From an uncultured Acetatifactor sp. (lineage in GTDB: Bacteria; Bacillota; Clostridia; Lachnospirales; Lachnospiraceae), in the NCBI GenBank assembly GCA_947627115.1, contig CANQUQ010000018.1:1-50428 (forward strand): a stretch of 50,428 nt of DNA, given 5' to 3'. Made by a program: the position numbers and the translations under genes. Each line of letters starts with the position of its first letter. The first letter of the stretch is position 1. The notes beneath the pieces are model-generated. The model made no database searches. It saw only the letters and a program-made list of their open reading frames with translations, and was not told where the DNA came from. This document shows positions 7,958 to 17,970 of this stretch, piece after piece.

Positions 7958-8392
7958 ATGATCAACAACGATACGATCTATCTGCTGAAGGAGTGCGATT
8001 CCGGGTCAAAGATGGCCGTTTCCACGATCGACGAGGTCATGGAGAAGATCAGCGATTCCAGCATGAAGGATCTTCTCTGCCGGAGCCGTGAGCACCACGA
8101 AGAGCTGGGCAACCGGATCCACTCACAGCTCATGGACCATAACAGTGAGGAAAAGGACCCCAATGTGATGGCCAAGGGCATGTCCTGGATGAAGACCAAC
8201 ATGAAGCTGGGCATGGACAACAGCGACGCCACCATTGCGGATCTGGTCACGGACGGCTGCAACATGGGAATCAAGTCTCTCCACAAGTACATGAACCAGT
8301 ACAAGGCTGCGGACGAGACATCCAAGGGCCTCTGCAAGGACCTGATCTCCATCGAGGAGGAATTGCGGAAGGACTTGCGGAAGTACCTGTAA
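7958..8392 (+). CDS. ferritin-like four-helix protein (DUF2383 type)
   Basis: A 144-residue, wholly helical protein rich in Met, Asp, Glu and His (CRSREHHEELGNRI, MKTNMKLGMD). The length and periodic helices match the DUF2383/ferritin-like domain proteins common in Clostridia. A di-metal site formed by Glu and His on the helices is plausible but not proven. Function is unknown; stress or metal handling is a guess from the fold. ACGGAGG lies nine bases before the ATG. A strong terminator follows directly, so the gene is monocistronic. Confidence 0.65.
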   Translation: MINNDTIYLLKECDSGSKMAVSTIDEVMEKISDSSMKDLLCRSREHHEELGNRIHSQLMDHNSEEKDPNVMAKGMSWMKTNMKLGMDNSDATIADLVTDGCNMGIKSLHKYMNQYKAADETSKGLCKDLISIEEELRKDLRKYL

Positions 8393-8401
8393 ATACCGCC
8401 G

Positions 8402-8450
8402 AAAAGGCTGTTGTGCGGCACACACTCTCCTGCCGTCACAACAGCCTTTT
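8402..8450. terminator. bidirectional intrinsic terminator
   Basis: AAAAGGCTGTTGTG (8402-8415) and CACAACAGCCTTTT (8437-8450) form a perfect 14-base-pair stem flanked by A and T runs on opposite sides. It sits between the convergent ferritin-like gene and the endonuclease IV gene and can stop transcription from both. Confidence 0.9.
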
Positions 8451-8468
8451 AATAATTAATGTATTAAT

Positions 8469-9299
8469 TTATTCCGCAATCCCCCGCAGCAGGGCGATCT
8501 CCGCCTGATATCCCTCCAATTCGTTCGGTGTCTCCAGATAAAAAGGGAGGTCTCTCAGAGCCGGATGGGTCACGATCCTGCGGAAGGCGTCCAGGCCGAT
8601 CTGTCCCCGCCCGATCTTCTCATGTCTGTCCTTGCGGCTTTCCCTGGGATTCACGGAGTCATTCAGGTGGACGGCCCTCAGTCTGTCCAGGCCCACCACG
8701 CTGTCAAATTCCCCGATCACGCCGTCCAGATCCTCCACAATGTCATAGCCGCCGTCCCACACATGGCAGGTATCCAGACATACGCCCAGCTTATCCGACA
8801 GTTCCACCCTGTCGATGATGGCCCTAAGCTCCTCAAAGCTGCGTCCCACCTCACTGCCCTTTCCCGCCATAGTCTCCAGCAGGACCGGGGTGTGCATATC
8901 CTCCCTCAGAACACGGTTCAGAAGATCGGCGATCAATACAATGCCCGTCTCCGAGCCCTGGCCTACATGACTGCCCGGATGAAAATTGTACATCGTCCCT
9001 GGGACCGTCTCCAGCCGTCTCAGGTCATCCTCCATAGTCTCCAGCGCAAATTTCCTGATATTCTCATCCTTTGCGCAGGCGTTCAGCGTATACGGCGCAT
9101 GCGCCAACGGCGTGGCAATATCCGCCTTCTCAAAATAATCAAGCATTGCCTGCACGTCCTCAGGCTTCCAGGTCTTGGCCGCTCCGCCTCTGGGATTCCT
9201 GGTAAAGAACTGAAAGGTAGAAGCTCCTATGGACGCTGCCGTCTCCGCCATGTTCAGAAATCCTCCGGCGGAGGACAGATGACAACCGATGCGCAACAT
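8469..9299 (-). CDS. nfo: endonuclease IV (AP endonuclease)
   Basis: 276 residues, a xylose-isomerase-like TIM barrel. Family signatures: [10 protein letters not shown] at the start, [41 protein letters not shown] and [21 protein letters not shown], which supply the His, Asp and Glu ligands of the three zinc ions. The enzyme cuts DNA 5' of abasic sites in base-excision repair and acts in the cytoplasm. I prefer the ATG at 9299; a GTG four codons earlier sits on top of the GGAA ribosome site. The protein is close in length to other bacterial Nfo proteins. It is transcribed toward the shared terminator. Confidence 0.93.
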   Translation of the reverse strand: MLRIGCHLSSAGGFLNMAETAASIGASTFQFFTRNPRGGAAKTWKPEDVQAMLDYFEKADIATPLAHAPYTLNACAKDENIRKFALETMEDDLRRLETVPGTMYNFHPGSHVGQGSETGIVLIADLLNRVLREDMHTPVLLETMAGKGSEVGRSFEELRAIIDRVELSDKLGVCLDTCHVWDGGYDIVEDLDGVIGEFDSVVGLDRLRAVHLNDSVNPRESRKDRHEKIGRGQIGLDAFRRIVTHPALRDLPFYLETPNELEGYQAEIALLRGIAE

Positions 9300-9323
9300 A
9301 ATACCGTCCACTTCCTTTCCGCC

Positions 9324-10643
9324 CTACAGCACTCTCCGCACGGCAATGATCGTTCTGTACTGAGCGCCGTTGACCTTAATGCCGCCTCTTGGATAGGGAT
9401 TGCTGTTGCTGGCATGGACCACCAGCCCGCCGCCTATGTAGATCGCCACATGGCCTTCATAGCATATCAGGTCGCCCGGCTGGGCATTTTCATAGCTGAC
9501 TTCCTTCCCCACGCTGCGCTGCTCGGTGGACGTTCTTGGCAGATCGACGGCGAAGTTGTTGTACACCCTGTATGTAAAGCCGGAGCAATCCGCTCCGTTG
9601 GTCAGGCTCGTTCCCCCCGACACATAGGGGTTGCCGATATACTGACAGGCGAATTTTGCCACCTTTTTTCCGAGATCGCTGCCGCTTGAATTGTCAATGA
9701 TCTTCGTATAATCGCTGTCGGCGTATGTGGCATTTGCGGCATTCGAAGCGCCGGCTCCGCCGCCCGTTCCGCTTCCCGTTCCGCTGCCGGTTCCGCTTCC
9801 CGTTCCACCGCCTGTCCCGCCGCCCTGCGCAGCGTTCTGTGCCCTCTGCTGTTCCTCCTGCATCTGCTTCAGCTTCTTCCTATCCTGCTGCAGAAGCTTC
9901 TGGGACACTGCCGCCTGCTGTCTCGCCTTGTCCAGCTCGGCCTCATAATTGTCGGATTCCTGCTTCTTCTGGGCCAGCATTACATCAAGATCCTTCCGCT
10001 GCTGCTGCAGATTGGCCCTGTCCGTCTCCAGCTGCAGCCTGTCGGCCTCCAGACCGGTCTTTTGCTCTTCCAGCATATTCCACATGGCCTGGAGCTGATC
10101 CTTCGACTCTTTATAGCCCTCCAGCTTCAGCTTGCTGTACTCGTACACCTTCTCGATGTAATCCATGCGGTTCAGGATATCGCCCAGACCCTTTCCCTCC
10201 GAAAAAGCGCTCATATAAGAATCGCTTCCCAGCTCATAGAGCATACTGGTCCGTGCCGCCATATCCAGACGCTGATCCTCCTCGCGCTGCCTGGCCGCCT
10301 CATACTCTGCCGCCGTCTGCACGATCTGGCCCTGCTTATCCTCTATCTCCGCTTCCTTTGCGCTGATCTCCTCTTCCTTGACCCCGATACTCGCCATGGT
10401 GTTGATGATCTCCGAGTTCAGATCCTCAATCTTCTCCAGGATCATATCCTGCTCGGCCTCCCAGTCGGAAATCTGGCCGTACAGCTCATTTAAAGCCTCC
10501 TCGCGTTTATCGATCTCATTCTGAAGGCCGGACATGCTCGTGGCCTCCACAGTCATGATCCGGTCCGTCCCCGGAAACAGCGCTGCCGCCAGCAGGCCCG
10601 CGGTCAATATGATATTAAGGAGTTTTATATATCTTTTGTCCAT
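9324..10643 (-). CDS. coiled-coil NlpC/P60 peptidoglycan hydrolase, secreted
   Basis: 439 residues. A signal peptide at about 6-34 is followed by long coiled coil at about 38-275 rich in Glu, Gln and Lys, a Gly-Thr-Ser linker at about 274-298 made of GTGSGTG-type repeats, and an NlpC/P60 domain at about 325-439. Catalytic Cys353 (ADCSGFTY), His398 (GHVAIYIGGG) and His410 (VVHASN) are all present. The layout is that of the clostridial and lactococcal PcsB/CwlO-like DL-endopeptidases that cut wall peptides, whose coiled coil is usually gripped by the FtsEX complex. No ftsE or ftsX is in the window. No strong ribosome site precedes the ATG. Confidence 0.88.
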   Translation of the reverse strand: MDKRYIKLLNIILTAGLLAAALFPGTDRIMTVEATSMSGLQNEIDKREEALNELYGQISDWEAEQDMILEKIEDLNSEIINTMASIGVKEEEISAKEAEIEDKQGQIVQTAAEYEAARQREEDQRLDMAARTSMLYELGSDSYMSAFSEGKGLGDILNRMDYIEKVYEYSKLKLEGYKESKDQLQAMWNMLEEQKTGLEADRLQLETDRANLQQQRKDLDVMLAQKKQESDNYEAELDKARQQAAVSQKLLQQDRKKLKQMQEEQQRAQNAAQGGGTGGGTGSGTGSGTGSGTGGGAGASNAANATYADSDYTKIIDNSSGSDLGKKVAKFACQYIGNPYVSGGTSLTNGADCSGFTYRVYNNFAVDLPRTSTEQRSVGKEVSYENAQPGDLICYEGHVAIYIGGGLVVHASNSNPYPRGGIKVNGAQYRTIIAVRRVL

Positions 10644-10705
10644 AGAAAAAGCATATCACACTTTCGACGTTTTTTCACCACAAAAAGCCTTAAGAATTCA
10701 TAAAG

Positions 10706-12097
<1,392 letters not shown>

Positions 12098-12170
12098 CTT
12101 TTCCTCTTTTCCGCCGGCCCCGCCGGCTCATTTTTCAGTCCGTCCGCAGAAACGTCCGTCCGCAGAGGCA

Positions 12171-13235
12171 TTAGTTTGCAGAAGCATATTTCTCCACCAG
12201 AAAACTCAATACCTTATCGGTCATGAACAAGATACGGCATTCCTCCCTGGAATAATCTCCCATATACTCTTCCACAGACTCGTAGTTCTGCTGTGAGGCG
12301 TACTGCTCCAGCAGAGACTGCAGCTCCTCGTCATTCACATTCAGTCCTTCCTTGTCCGCAATGGACTGACATGCCAGATTTGCCTTTGTGTTCACGGTTC
12401 CGTAGTAATCCACGAACTCCTCTTTAGTCATCCCGTATTGATCCGCGTATTCGTCTGCGGTGATGCCGCTGTTCGCCGCCTCATGCTCCAGATCCCTTGA
12501 GATGAGCGACTTATTTTCCTCCAACAGCTCCCTGGGAAGCTCTGCAAAAGTACTCTTTTCGACCAGCTCGTTCAAAATGGCATTCTGGAGATCCATCACA
12601 TAGTAGGGATACGCCTGCTGATATATGGCGTCATACGTCCACTGGCGCAGCTCCTCAACGGTGGATACGCCCTCTATTCCCGCGTTGGCCGCGATCTCAT
12701 CCTTCATATCCTCCTCGCCGTCCACCGCCGGAAGGATAAAATTCACCGTGACGGTAAAGACTACCGGCTGCCCGGCCAGATCCGGATTGTTGGGATACGG
12801 ATCCGGAAAGCTCAGGTCCAGAGCCGCGGTCTCCCCCGGCATCACGCCCACCAGGCCGTCCTCAAATCCGTCGATAAACTGGCCGCTGCCGATGGTCAGG
12901 AGCGCTCCCTGCGCGGTCCCGCCGTCAAAGGCCACACCGTCCTTTTCCCCCACATAGTCGATATTCACGGTGTCGCCGGTCTCCACGGCGCGAGCCGTTA
13001 TGCCGCCGTTATCCTTCGTAAACCCGCCGTTGTAGATATCCATCATTACCTGCTTCTGATATGCCTCGTCCACCGGCGGCTCCACGGACACGTCCAGGTT
13101 GTTGTAGTCCACTAAGGTCACATACTGATCCGCATCCATTTCGCTGAGCGAAATCTCCTTCTCTGCACCGCAGCCGGCCAGCAGCAGTCCTGAGACAAGC
13201 AGTGCCACGGCCGCGCCAAATAGCCTCTTTTTCAT
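12171..13235 (-). CDS. FKBP/trigger-factor-like foldase lipoprotein
   Basis: 354 residues. The signal peptide ends in a lipobox LLAGC with Cys22, so the protein should be anchored outside the cytoplasmic membrane. An FKBP-type prolyl isomerase domain lies at about 85-175 (ETGDTVNIDYVGEKDG and a GFEDGLVGVMPGE segment). The rest is a helical region arranged like the C-terminal chaperone domain of trigger factor. In effect it is trigger factor moved to the cell surface. It may help fold secreted proteins, as PrsA does, but this is inference. The ATG follows a GGAGATC site. Confidence 0.8.
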   Translation of the reverse strand: MKKRLFGAAVALLVSGLLLAGCGAEKEISLSEMDADQYVTLVDYNNLDVSVEPPVDEAYQKQVMMDIYNGGFTKDNGGITARAVETGDTVNIDYVGEKDGVAFDGGTAQGALLTIGSGQFIDGFEDGLVGVMPGETAALDLSFPDPYPNNPDLAGQPVVFTVTVNFILPAVDGEEDMKDEIAANAGIEGVSTVEELRQWTYDAIYQQAYPYYVMDLQNAILNELVEKSTFAELPRELLEENKSLISRDLEHEAANSGITADEYADQYGMTKEEFVDYYGTVNTKANLACQSIADKEGLNVNDEELQSLLEQYASQQNYESVEEYMGDYSREECRILFMTDKVLSFLVEKYASAN

Positions 13236-13341
13236 AGCCGATCTCCTTTACGGTAAAAGTCATGTCTATTCAGTTATACCACAACCGGCCGTTTTTTAAA
13301 AGTCTCAGACAGAAAAATGTCCCGCAGAGCAAAATGATTTG

Positions 13342-13371
13342 TTGCCTACATGCGGCCACTTGTGATAGAAT
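13342..13371 (+). promoter_or_regulatory. possible promoter of the plus-strand ispE region
   Basis: TTGCCT (13342-13347) and TAGAAT (13366-13371), 18 bases apart, lie about 60 bases before the ATG at 13430. The match is moderate. It is the best candidate for driving the small membrane protein gene and perhaps ispE beyond it. Confidence 0.5.
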
Positions 13372-13429
13372 ACTTTCATGAACGGCAGCGGATGCGCCGT
13401 CACATCAATTGTACTGGAGGTCATGGTCT

Positions 13430-13906
13430 ATGCCAACATGGGGAATTGTAGTCATTGTGATATCAGTGATACTGATCGCCGCGATCGTAGCGCTGTATTT
13501 TGTCGGCAAAAAAACACAGAAAAAGCAGGCGGAGCAACAGGAAATGCTGGAGGCCAACAAGCAGACCGTCTCCATGCTGATCATTGACAAAAAGCGAATG
13601 AAGCTCAAGGATGCGGGGCTGCCGCAGATGGTGATAGACCAGACGCCCAAGATCATGCGGGGCACAAAGCTCCCTATCATCAAAGCCAAGGTGGGGCCCC
13701 AGATCATGTCTCTGATCAGCGACGAAAAGATCTTTGACTCCATACCGATAAAGAAGGAGGTCAAGGCCGTCGTCAGCGGTATCTACGTGATGGATGTAAA
13801 GGGACTTCACGGCAAGACGGAGGTCCGCCCCGTTAAGAAAAAGAACTTTTTCCGCCGGGCCGTGGAGGCCGCCCAGGAAAAGGCAGGTGCCAAGCCTTTA
13901 AAATAA
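13430..13906 (+). CDS. small membrane protein with cytoplasmic tail
   Basis: 158 residues. One N-terminal membrane segment (about 5-26) is followed by a Lys/Gln-rich stretch and a soluble, basic domain ending in FFRRAVEAAQEKAGAKPLK. I do not recognise a named family. The arrangement (short outside, one helix, cytoplasmic domain) suggests an anchored regulatory or scaffold protein. I chose the ATG at 13430, nine bases after GGAGG; an in-frame TTG seven codons earlier has no site. It ends 31 bases before ispE, so the two are probably co-transcribed. Confidence 0.7.
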   Translation: MPTWGIVVIVISVILIAAIVALYFVGKKTQKKQAEQQEMLEANKQTVSMLIIDKKRMKLKDAGLPQMVIDQTPKIMRGTKLPIIKAKVGPQIMSLISDEKIFDSIPIKKEVKAVVSGIYVMDVKGLHGKTEVRPVKKKNFFRRAVEAAQEKAGAKPLK

Positions 13907-13937
13907 TTCTTAATTCTCTGCGAAAAGAAGGATACCG

Positions 13938-14795
13938 ATGAACGAATACAGAATAAAGGCATACGCAAAAATCAATCTGGCACTGGACGTAATAAAAAAG
14001 CTGCCCAACGGCTATCATGAGGTGAAAATGATCATGCAGAGCATCGGTCTGTGCGATGAACTCACTCTTGAAAGGATACCGAAAGGCATTACCGTCACAA
14101 CGGACTCCCCCGAATTATCCTGCGGGGAGGATAATCTCGTCTTCAGAGCCGCACGGCTGATGTTCGACACCTACGGCATTCAGGGCGGCGTGAGGATCTA
14201 TCTGCAGAAGAACATTCCCATTGCTGCCGGCATGGCCGGCGGGAGCACGGATGCGGCTGCCGCTATGAAGGGGATCAGCCGGCTGTTCGACCTGGAGGTG
14301 CCTCTTCCCCGACTGCGGGAGCTGGGAGTGTCCATAGGGGCCGATGTCCCCTACTGTATCATGGGAGGTACTGCGCTGGCCGAGGGCATCGGCGACGAGC
14401 TGACCCCTCTGACGCCTGTGCCCGATTTCTATATTCTGGTGGCAAAGCCCGATATCAGCGTTTCCACAAAATATGTTTACGGTCATCTGGACGCGGCGGG
14501 CATAACAAAGCATCCCGATGTGCAGGGAATGGCGATGGCCATTGAATCCGGCAGCCTGCAGGGAATTCTGGACCGCATGGGAAATGTGCTGGAGACGGTC
14601 ACGATCTCCGCCTATCCCGTCATTGATTCCATCAAGCACAGGATGCGGGAGCTGGGTGCGGTGAATTCCCTCATGAGCGGCAGCGGCCCTACCGTGTTCG
14701 GTATCTTCCTGTCGGAACAGGCCGCGGAATTTGCCTGTGAACAGATGAAAACCGAGGGACTGGCAGATCAGGTCTTCCTGACTGCCCCAACCTAG
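13938..14795 (+). CDS. ispE: 4-diphosphocytidyl-2-C-methylerythritol kinase
   Basis: 285 residues of the GHMP kinase fold. The N-terminal AYAKINLALDV, the ATP-binding PIAAGMAGGSTDAAA (about 95-109) and the late NSLMSGSGPTVFGIF motif are diagnostic. The enzyme phosphorylates 4-diphosphocytidyl-2-C-methyl-D-erythritol in the non-mevalonate isoprenoid pathway. AAGGA precedes the ATG. It is followed after 13 bases by a GntR-type regulator, so the two share a transcript. Confidence 0.95.
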   Translation: MNEYRIKAYAKINLALDVIKKLPNGYHEVKMIMQSIGLCDELTLERIPKGITVTTDSPELSCGEDNLVFRAARLMFDTYGIQGGVRIYLQKNIPIAAGMAGGSTDAAAAMKGISRLFDLEVPLPRLRELGVSIGADVPYCIMGGTALAEGIGDELTPLTPVPDFYILVAKPDISVSTKYVYGHLDAAGITKHPDVQGMAMAIESGSLQGILDRMGNVLETVTISAYPVIDSIKHRMRELGAVNSLMSGSGPTVFGIFLSEQAAEFACEQMKTEGLADQVFLTAPT

Positions 14796-14808
14796 AAAGG
14801 CGATTACT

Positions 14809-15516
14809 ATGCAAGATGCTTTTCAGACAAGTATGGACGAATTTCTACCGCTTCGTGACGTAGTCTGCAACACACTGCGGCAGGCCATTCTCATCGGGGA
14901 ATTGAGGCCCGGCGAGCGTCTGATGGAGGTCCATCTGGCGGACCGGCTGGGAGTGAGCCGCACCCCCATACGCGAAGCCATTCACAAGCTGGCCCAGGAG
15001 GGACTGGTCACCATCATCCCAAGACGGGGCGCGGAGGTGGCGCAGATCACGGAGAAAAGCATGAAGGACGTATTGGAAGTGCGCCGGGCATTGGACGCCC
15101 TCTGCGTGGAGCTGGCCTGTGACCGGATCACTGAGGCCGAGCTGGAGACTCTTCGCGCTGCCTGTGACACGTTCGAGCAATGCGTAGGGACCGGCGACCA
15201 CAAAAAGATAGCCCAGGCGGATGTGGCGCTCCACGACATTATCGTGCAGGCCACCGGGAATCCTCGCCTGATCCAGCTGGTCAACAACCTCTCCGAGCAA
15301 ATGTACCGCTATCGGTTCGAGTATATTAAAGACAACAGCCAGCATGAAACCCTGGTGCAGGAGCATAGAATTATCTATGAGAGTATTGTCCGCAAGGACA
15401 AGGAAACGGCCGCCGCGACCGCCCGCATGCACATCGACAATCAGGAGCGGTCCATCATGCGGCAGATCCGGCTGGACCGCAATTCCGGCAGCAGACCGGC
15501 CAAAATCAAGTGCTAG
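14809..15516 (+). CDS. GntR-family regulator, FadR/FCD subgroup
   Basis: 235 residues. A winged helix-turn-helix occupies about 13-80 (LGVSRTPIREAIHKLAQEGL and IIPRRGAEVA). An FCD ligand-binding domain fills the rest, with the conserved DVALHDIIVQATGNP, whose Asp and His are usual metal ligands in this subgroup, and further His residues downstream (EHRIIYESI, MHIDNQ). FCD regulators sense small organic acids or lipids and usually repress. The ligand cannot be told. The position after ispE is typical of Lachnospiraceae and does not prove control of ispE. Confidence 0.88.
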   Translation: MQDAFQTSMDEFLPLRDVVCNTLRQAILIGELRPGERLMEVHLADRLGVSRTPIREAIHKLAQEGLVTIIPRRGAEVAQITEKSMKDVLEVRRALDALCVELACDRITEAELETLRAACDTFEQCVGTGDHKKIAQADVALHDIIVQATGNPRLIQLVNNLSEQMYRYRFEYIKDNSQHETLVQEHRIIYESIVRKDKETAAATARMHIDNQERSIMRQIRLDRNSGSRPAKIKC

Positions 15517-15551
15517 CTGCCCGCGTGCGGTATAAACACAGAGAAATACGT

Positions 15552-15619
15552 CAATAATCTCTTTACATCCCATAGGATGATATCCATAGGATTTATATCC
15601 ATAGGAAAAGAGGTTATTG
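15552..15619 (+). promoter_or_regulatory. hairpin with three CCATAGGA repeats masking a start site
   Basis: CAATAATCTCTTT (15552-15564) is complementary, with one G-T pair, to AAAGAGGTTATTG (about 15607-15619). The second arm contains the AGAGG ribosome site of the next gene and ends one base before its ATG. Between the arms CCATAGGA occurs three times (15570, 15584, 15599), each inside a small ATCC-ATA-GGAT palindrome. Such a structure would hide the ribosome site when folded. A regulatory role is inference. Confidence 0.5.
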
Positions 15620-15620
15620 T

Positions 15621-15902
15621 ATGAAAAATAAATGGCTTGGAATCCGTATAGCAGTCAGCATGTGCGCCGCATTGGGCTGGTGGGGCCTCATCTATCCTGA
15701 GCTCGCCCTGACACCGGACACCGTGCGTGTGGAGACGGAGGACGCATCCGGCAGCCTTCGGGAATGTCCCGCAGAGTGGGACTTTGAGGGCAGTCTCTAC
15801 CGCGGTCTCCTGAATGCGGCCCCCGGCGATATCACCTTTCGCAGCAGGCTTCTCACGGATCTCGGCTCATTGCTTGGAGGCTTTCACAATGAAGTTAAAT
15901 AG
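15621..15902 (+). CDS. small membrane protein overlapping murI
   Basis: 93 residues: one N-terminal hydrophobic segment (about 8-28, with AALGWWGLIYPELAL) and a short acidic domain rich in Glu and Asp. I recognise no family. Its stop lies 14 bases inside murI and the ribosome site of murI lies inside its last codons, so translation of the two is likely coupled. AGAGG lies nine bases before its ATG but is part of the hairpin described at 15552-15619. A role as a leader that sets murI expression, or a small secreted protein, is possible. Confidence 0.65.
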   Translation: MKNKWLGIRIAVSMCAALGWWGLIYPELALTPDTVRVETEDASGSLRECPAEWDFEGSLYRGLLNAAPGDITFRSRLLTDLGSLLGGFHNEVK

Positions 15903-16725
15903 AGAGCTGCGAAGGGACGCTCCTATCGGCGTGTTCGATTCAGGGGTGGGGGGACTCACCGTCTTCCGGGAGATCATGCGGCAGATACCAAACGAAAAAA
16001 TAATTTATTTCGGTGACACTGCCAGAGTTCCCTACGGCAGCAAATCTCAGGAGACGGTCATCCGCTACTCCGAACAGATCGTGCGCTTTCTCCGGACCTT
16101 TCAGGTAAAGACTATAGTGGTCGCCTGCAACACGGCCAGCGCCTATGCTCTGGACACCCTGGAGAAGGATACCGATATCCCCATAATAGGCGTGGTAAAG
16201 CCGGGGGCAAAGGCGGCCGCGGAGGTGACCCGCAACGGCCGCATCGGCGTGATCGCAACGGAAGCCACCATCGGCAGCCAGATCTACACCGAATACATAA
16301 GGGAGCTGAACCGTGACGTAACGATTTACGGCAAGGCCTGCCCGTTGTTCGTGCCTCTGGTGGAGGAGGGATTGCTGCAGGATCCCGTCACCGACGAAAT
16401 TGCCCGGCGCTACCTGGCGGAGCTGATCGATATCGATATCGACACCCTGATCCTGGGCTGCACCCACTATCCCCTGATTCGCTCGACCTTAGCCAGGATC
16501 GTGGGCGACAGGGTCACGCTGGTAAATCCCGCGTACGAGACCGCAAAGGAGCTGAAGGAAATGCTTCAGGCGCAGGGCCTTCTGAACGACGAATCCCCGT
16601 CTCTTGGCAGCAACCAATATCAGTTCTTTGTCAGCGACAAGGCGGAGAAATTTGTGCGCTTTGCCAACTCCATCATAAAATACGGCATTCTGTCCGCCAA
16701 GGCGGTCAATATGGAGGAATACTGA
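15889..16725 (+). CDS. murI: glutamate racemase
   Basis: 278 residues. Both catalytic cysteines are in place: VACNTASA in the N-terminal half and LGCTHYPLI in the C-terminal half, with the GVFDSGVGGLTVFREI start and FGDTARVPYGSKS substrate loop. The enzyme makes D-glutamate for peptidoglycan. I chose the ATG at 15889, which has GGAGG nine bases upstream; the frame is open 25 codons earlier without a site. It overlaps the small membrane protein gene and is followed after nine bases by a DUF1934 gene. Confidence 0.95.
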   Translation: MKLNRELRRDAPIGVFDSGVGGLTVFREIMRQIPNEKIIYFGDTARVPYGSKSQETVIRYSEQIVRFLRTFQVKTIVVACNTASAYALDTLEKDTDIPIIGVVKPGAKAAAEVTRNGRIGVIATEATIGSQIYTEYIRELNRDVTIYGKACPLFVPLVEEGLLQDPVTDEIARRYLAELIDIDIDTLILGCTHYPLIRSTLARIVGDRVTLVNPAYETAKELKEMLQAQGLLNDESPSLGSNQYQFFVSDKAEKFVRFANSIIKYGILSAKAVNMEEY

Positions 16726-16734
16726 GAAGCAAAT

Positions 16735-17160
16735 ATGAACAGGAAGGTACGGATCATCCTGACCGGCAGCCAGCGGGACGGGGATGGCCTGGAAACGGTC
16801 ACGGAACAGTCGGCGGAGGCAGAGTATTACGAGCAGGGACACAGTATATACATTCTCTATGAGGAGGTCTCCGACACCGCTTCCGTCAAAACAAAAAATA
16901 CGATAAAAATAAAGGACAACGTGTTGGAGCTGACAAAAAAGGGCTCCGTCACCTCCCGCATGGTCTTTCAGGAGGGCCTCGAACACATGACGGAGTATAT
17001 CACATCCTTCGGACGGCTGCAGCTGGGCATCCTGACACATGCCGTACATATTGCGGAATCAGAAGATGCGTTGGAGGTATCTGTCGACTATGACCTGTCA
17101 GGGGACGGACAGCTCCTCTCCCGATGCAAAATTATAATAAAAGTTCAAAACACAGTCTAA
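16735..17160 (+). CDS. DUF1934 (YwiB-like) beta-barrel protein
   Basis: 141 residues, predominantly beta strands: KVRIILTGSQRDGDG, YILYEE, KNTIKIKDNVLELTKKG, FGRLQLGILTHAV and VSVDYDLSGDGQLLSRCKIIIKV. This is the DUF1934 pattern of small calycin-like proteins, typified by B. subtilis YwiB. The function is not established. It follows murI by nine bases and is the last gene of that operon. Confidence 0.8.
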   Translation: MNRKVRIILTGSQRDGDGLETVTEQSAEAEYYEQGHSIYILYEEVSDTASVKTKNTIKIKDNVLELTKKGSVTSRMVFQEGLEHMTEYITSFGRLQLGILTHAVHIAESEDALEVSVDYDLSGDGQLLSRCKIIIKVQNTV

Positions 17161-17259
17161 ACTATTCGGTTCCCATGACCGATATAAATATTAATCACGG
17201 ATGATGTTGCGCCCGTACAAGGGCAGACTCGGCGCAGCGGCGCCAGAAAGAGGGACAAT

Positions 17260-17895
17260 ATGAGTGTAAACGGAGTTACATCAACACAGGCTTCGGCTGC
17301 CTACAATTATTCCACTGTGAATAACAGAACTGCCGAAAATACGAAAGCTTCTGAGGTATCAGACGATTCCAGAGAGGATTCCGGCGTAATATACGAGCAC
17401 TCTGCAGAGTCAGAGGCCGCTTCCGGCACCAAAAAGACATATACGCCCAACACCGCTCTGGTGAACAAATTAAAGGCAGATGCCGAGGCACGCACCCAGC
17501 AGCTGCGCAGTCTTGTAGAAAAGATGATGGGCGGACAGGCTAACGCTTACGGAAAGGCCAACGATATTTGGCAGTTCCTGCGCAAGGGCGAGTATACCGT
17601 CGACGCTGCCACCAAGCTGCAGGCCCAGGCCGACATCGCAGAGGACGGCTACTGGGGCGTAAAGCAGACCTCCAGCAGGATCCTTGACTTTGCAAACGCT
17701 CTGACCGGCGGCGATCCCGATAAGATCGAGGAGATGCGTTCCGCATTTGAAAAGGGCTACAAGCAGGCCGAGAAGACCTGGGGCGGTTCCCTGCCCGATA
17801 TTTCCAAGCGCACTTACGACGCTGTCATGAAGGGCTTTGACGATATGGCCGCCGCCGTAAAAAATACCGCTGAGGAGACCGATCCGACCAAGTAA
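17260..17895 (+). CDS. unidentified cytoplasmic protein, possibly DUF5610-like
   Basis: 211 residues with no signal peptide or membrane segment. The first 60 residues are low-complexity, rich in Ser, Thr, Ala and Glu. The C-terminal two thirds is helical, with WGVKQTSSRILDFANALTGG and a GGDPDKIEEMRSAFEKGYKQ-type segment that recalls the DUF5610 family; this resemblance is from memory and tentative. AAGAGGGAC lies before the ATG. A strong terminator follows 30 bases downstream, so it is monocistronic or the end of its transcript. Confidence 0.65.
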   Translation: MSVNGVTSTQASAAYNYSTVNNRTAENTKASEVSDDSREDSGVIYEHSAESEAASGTKKTYTPNTALVNKLKADAEARTQQLRSLVEKMMGGQANAYGKANDIWQFLRKGEYTVDAATKLQAQADIAEDGYWGVKQTSSRILDFANALTGGDPDKIEEMRSAFEKGYKQAEKTWGGSLPDISKRTYDAVMKGFDDMAAAVKNTAEETDPTK

Positions 17896-17923
17896 GGAAT
17901 ACCTTTTATCTGAAGGACCGATC

Positions 17924-17960
17924 AAAGGCTTCCGCCTGACAGAAGGCGGAAGCCTTTTTT
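17924..17960. terminator. strong terminator between convergent genes
   Basis: AAAGGCTTCCGCC (17924-17936) and GGCGGAAGCCTTTTTT (17944-17960) form a tight GC-rich stem with a seven-base loop and a T run on the plus strand. It ends the 17260 gene; the A run on the other side lets it also act on the convergent sipL-like gene. Confidence 0.9.
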
Positions 17961-17970
17961 GTGTCTTTTT

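Noticed and set aside
9760..9830. Short GC-rich repeats suggesting a CRISPR or minisatellite
   Set aside because: They encode the Gly-Thr-Ser linker of the NlpC/P60 hydrolase in frame, with no spacers.
12113..12128. CCGGCcccGCCGG palindrome upstream of asnS as terminator
   Set aside because: The stem is short and no T run follows on the minus strand, where the genes lie.
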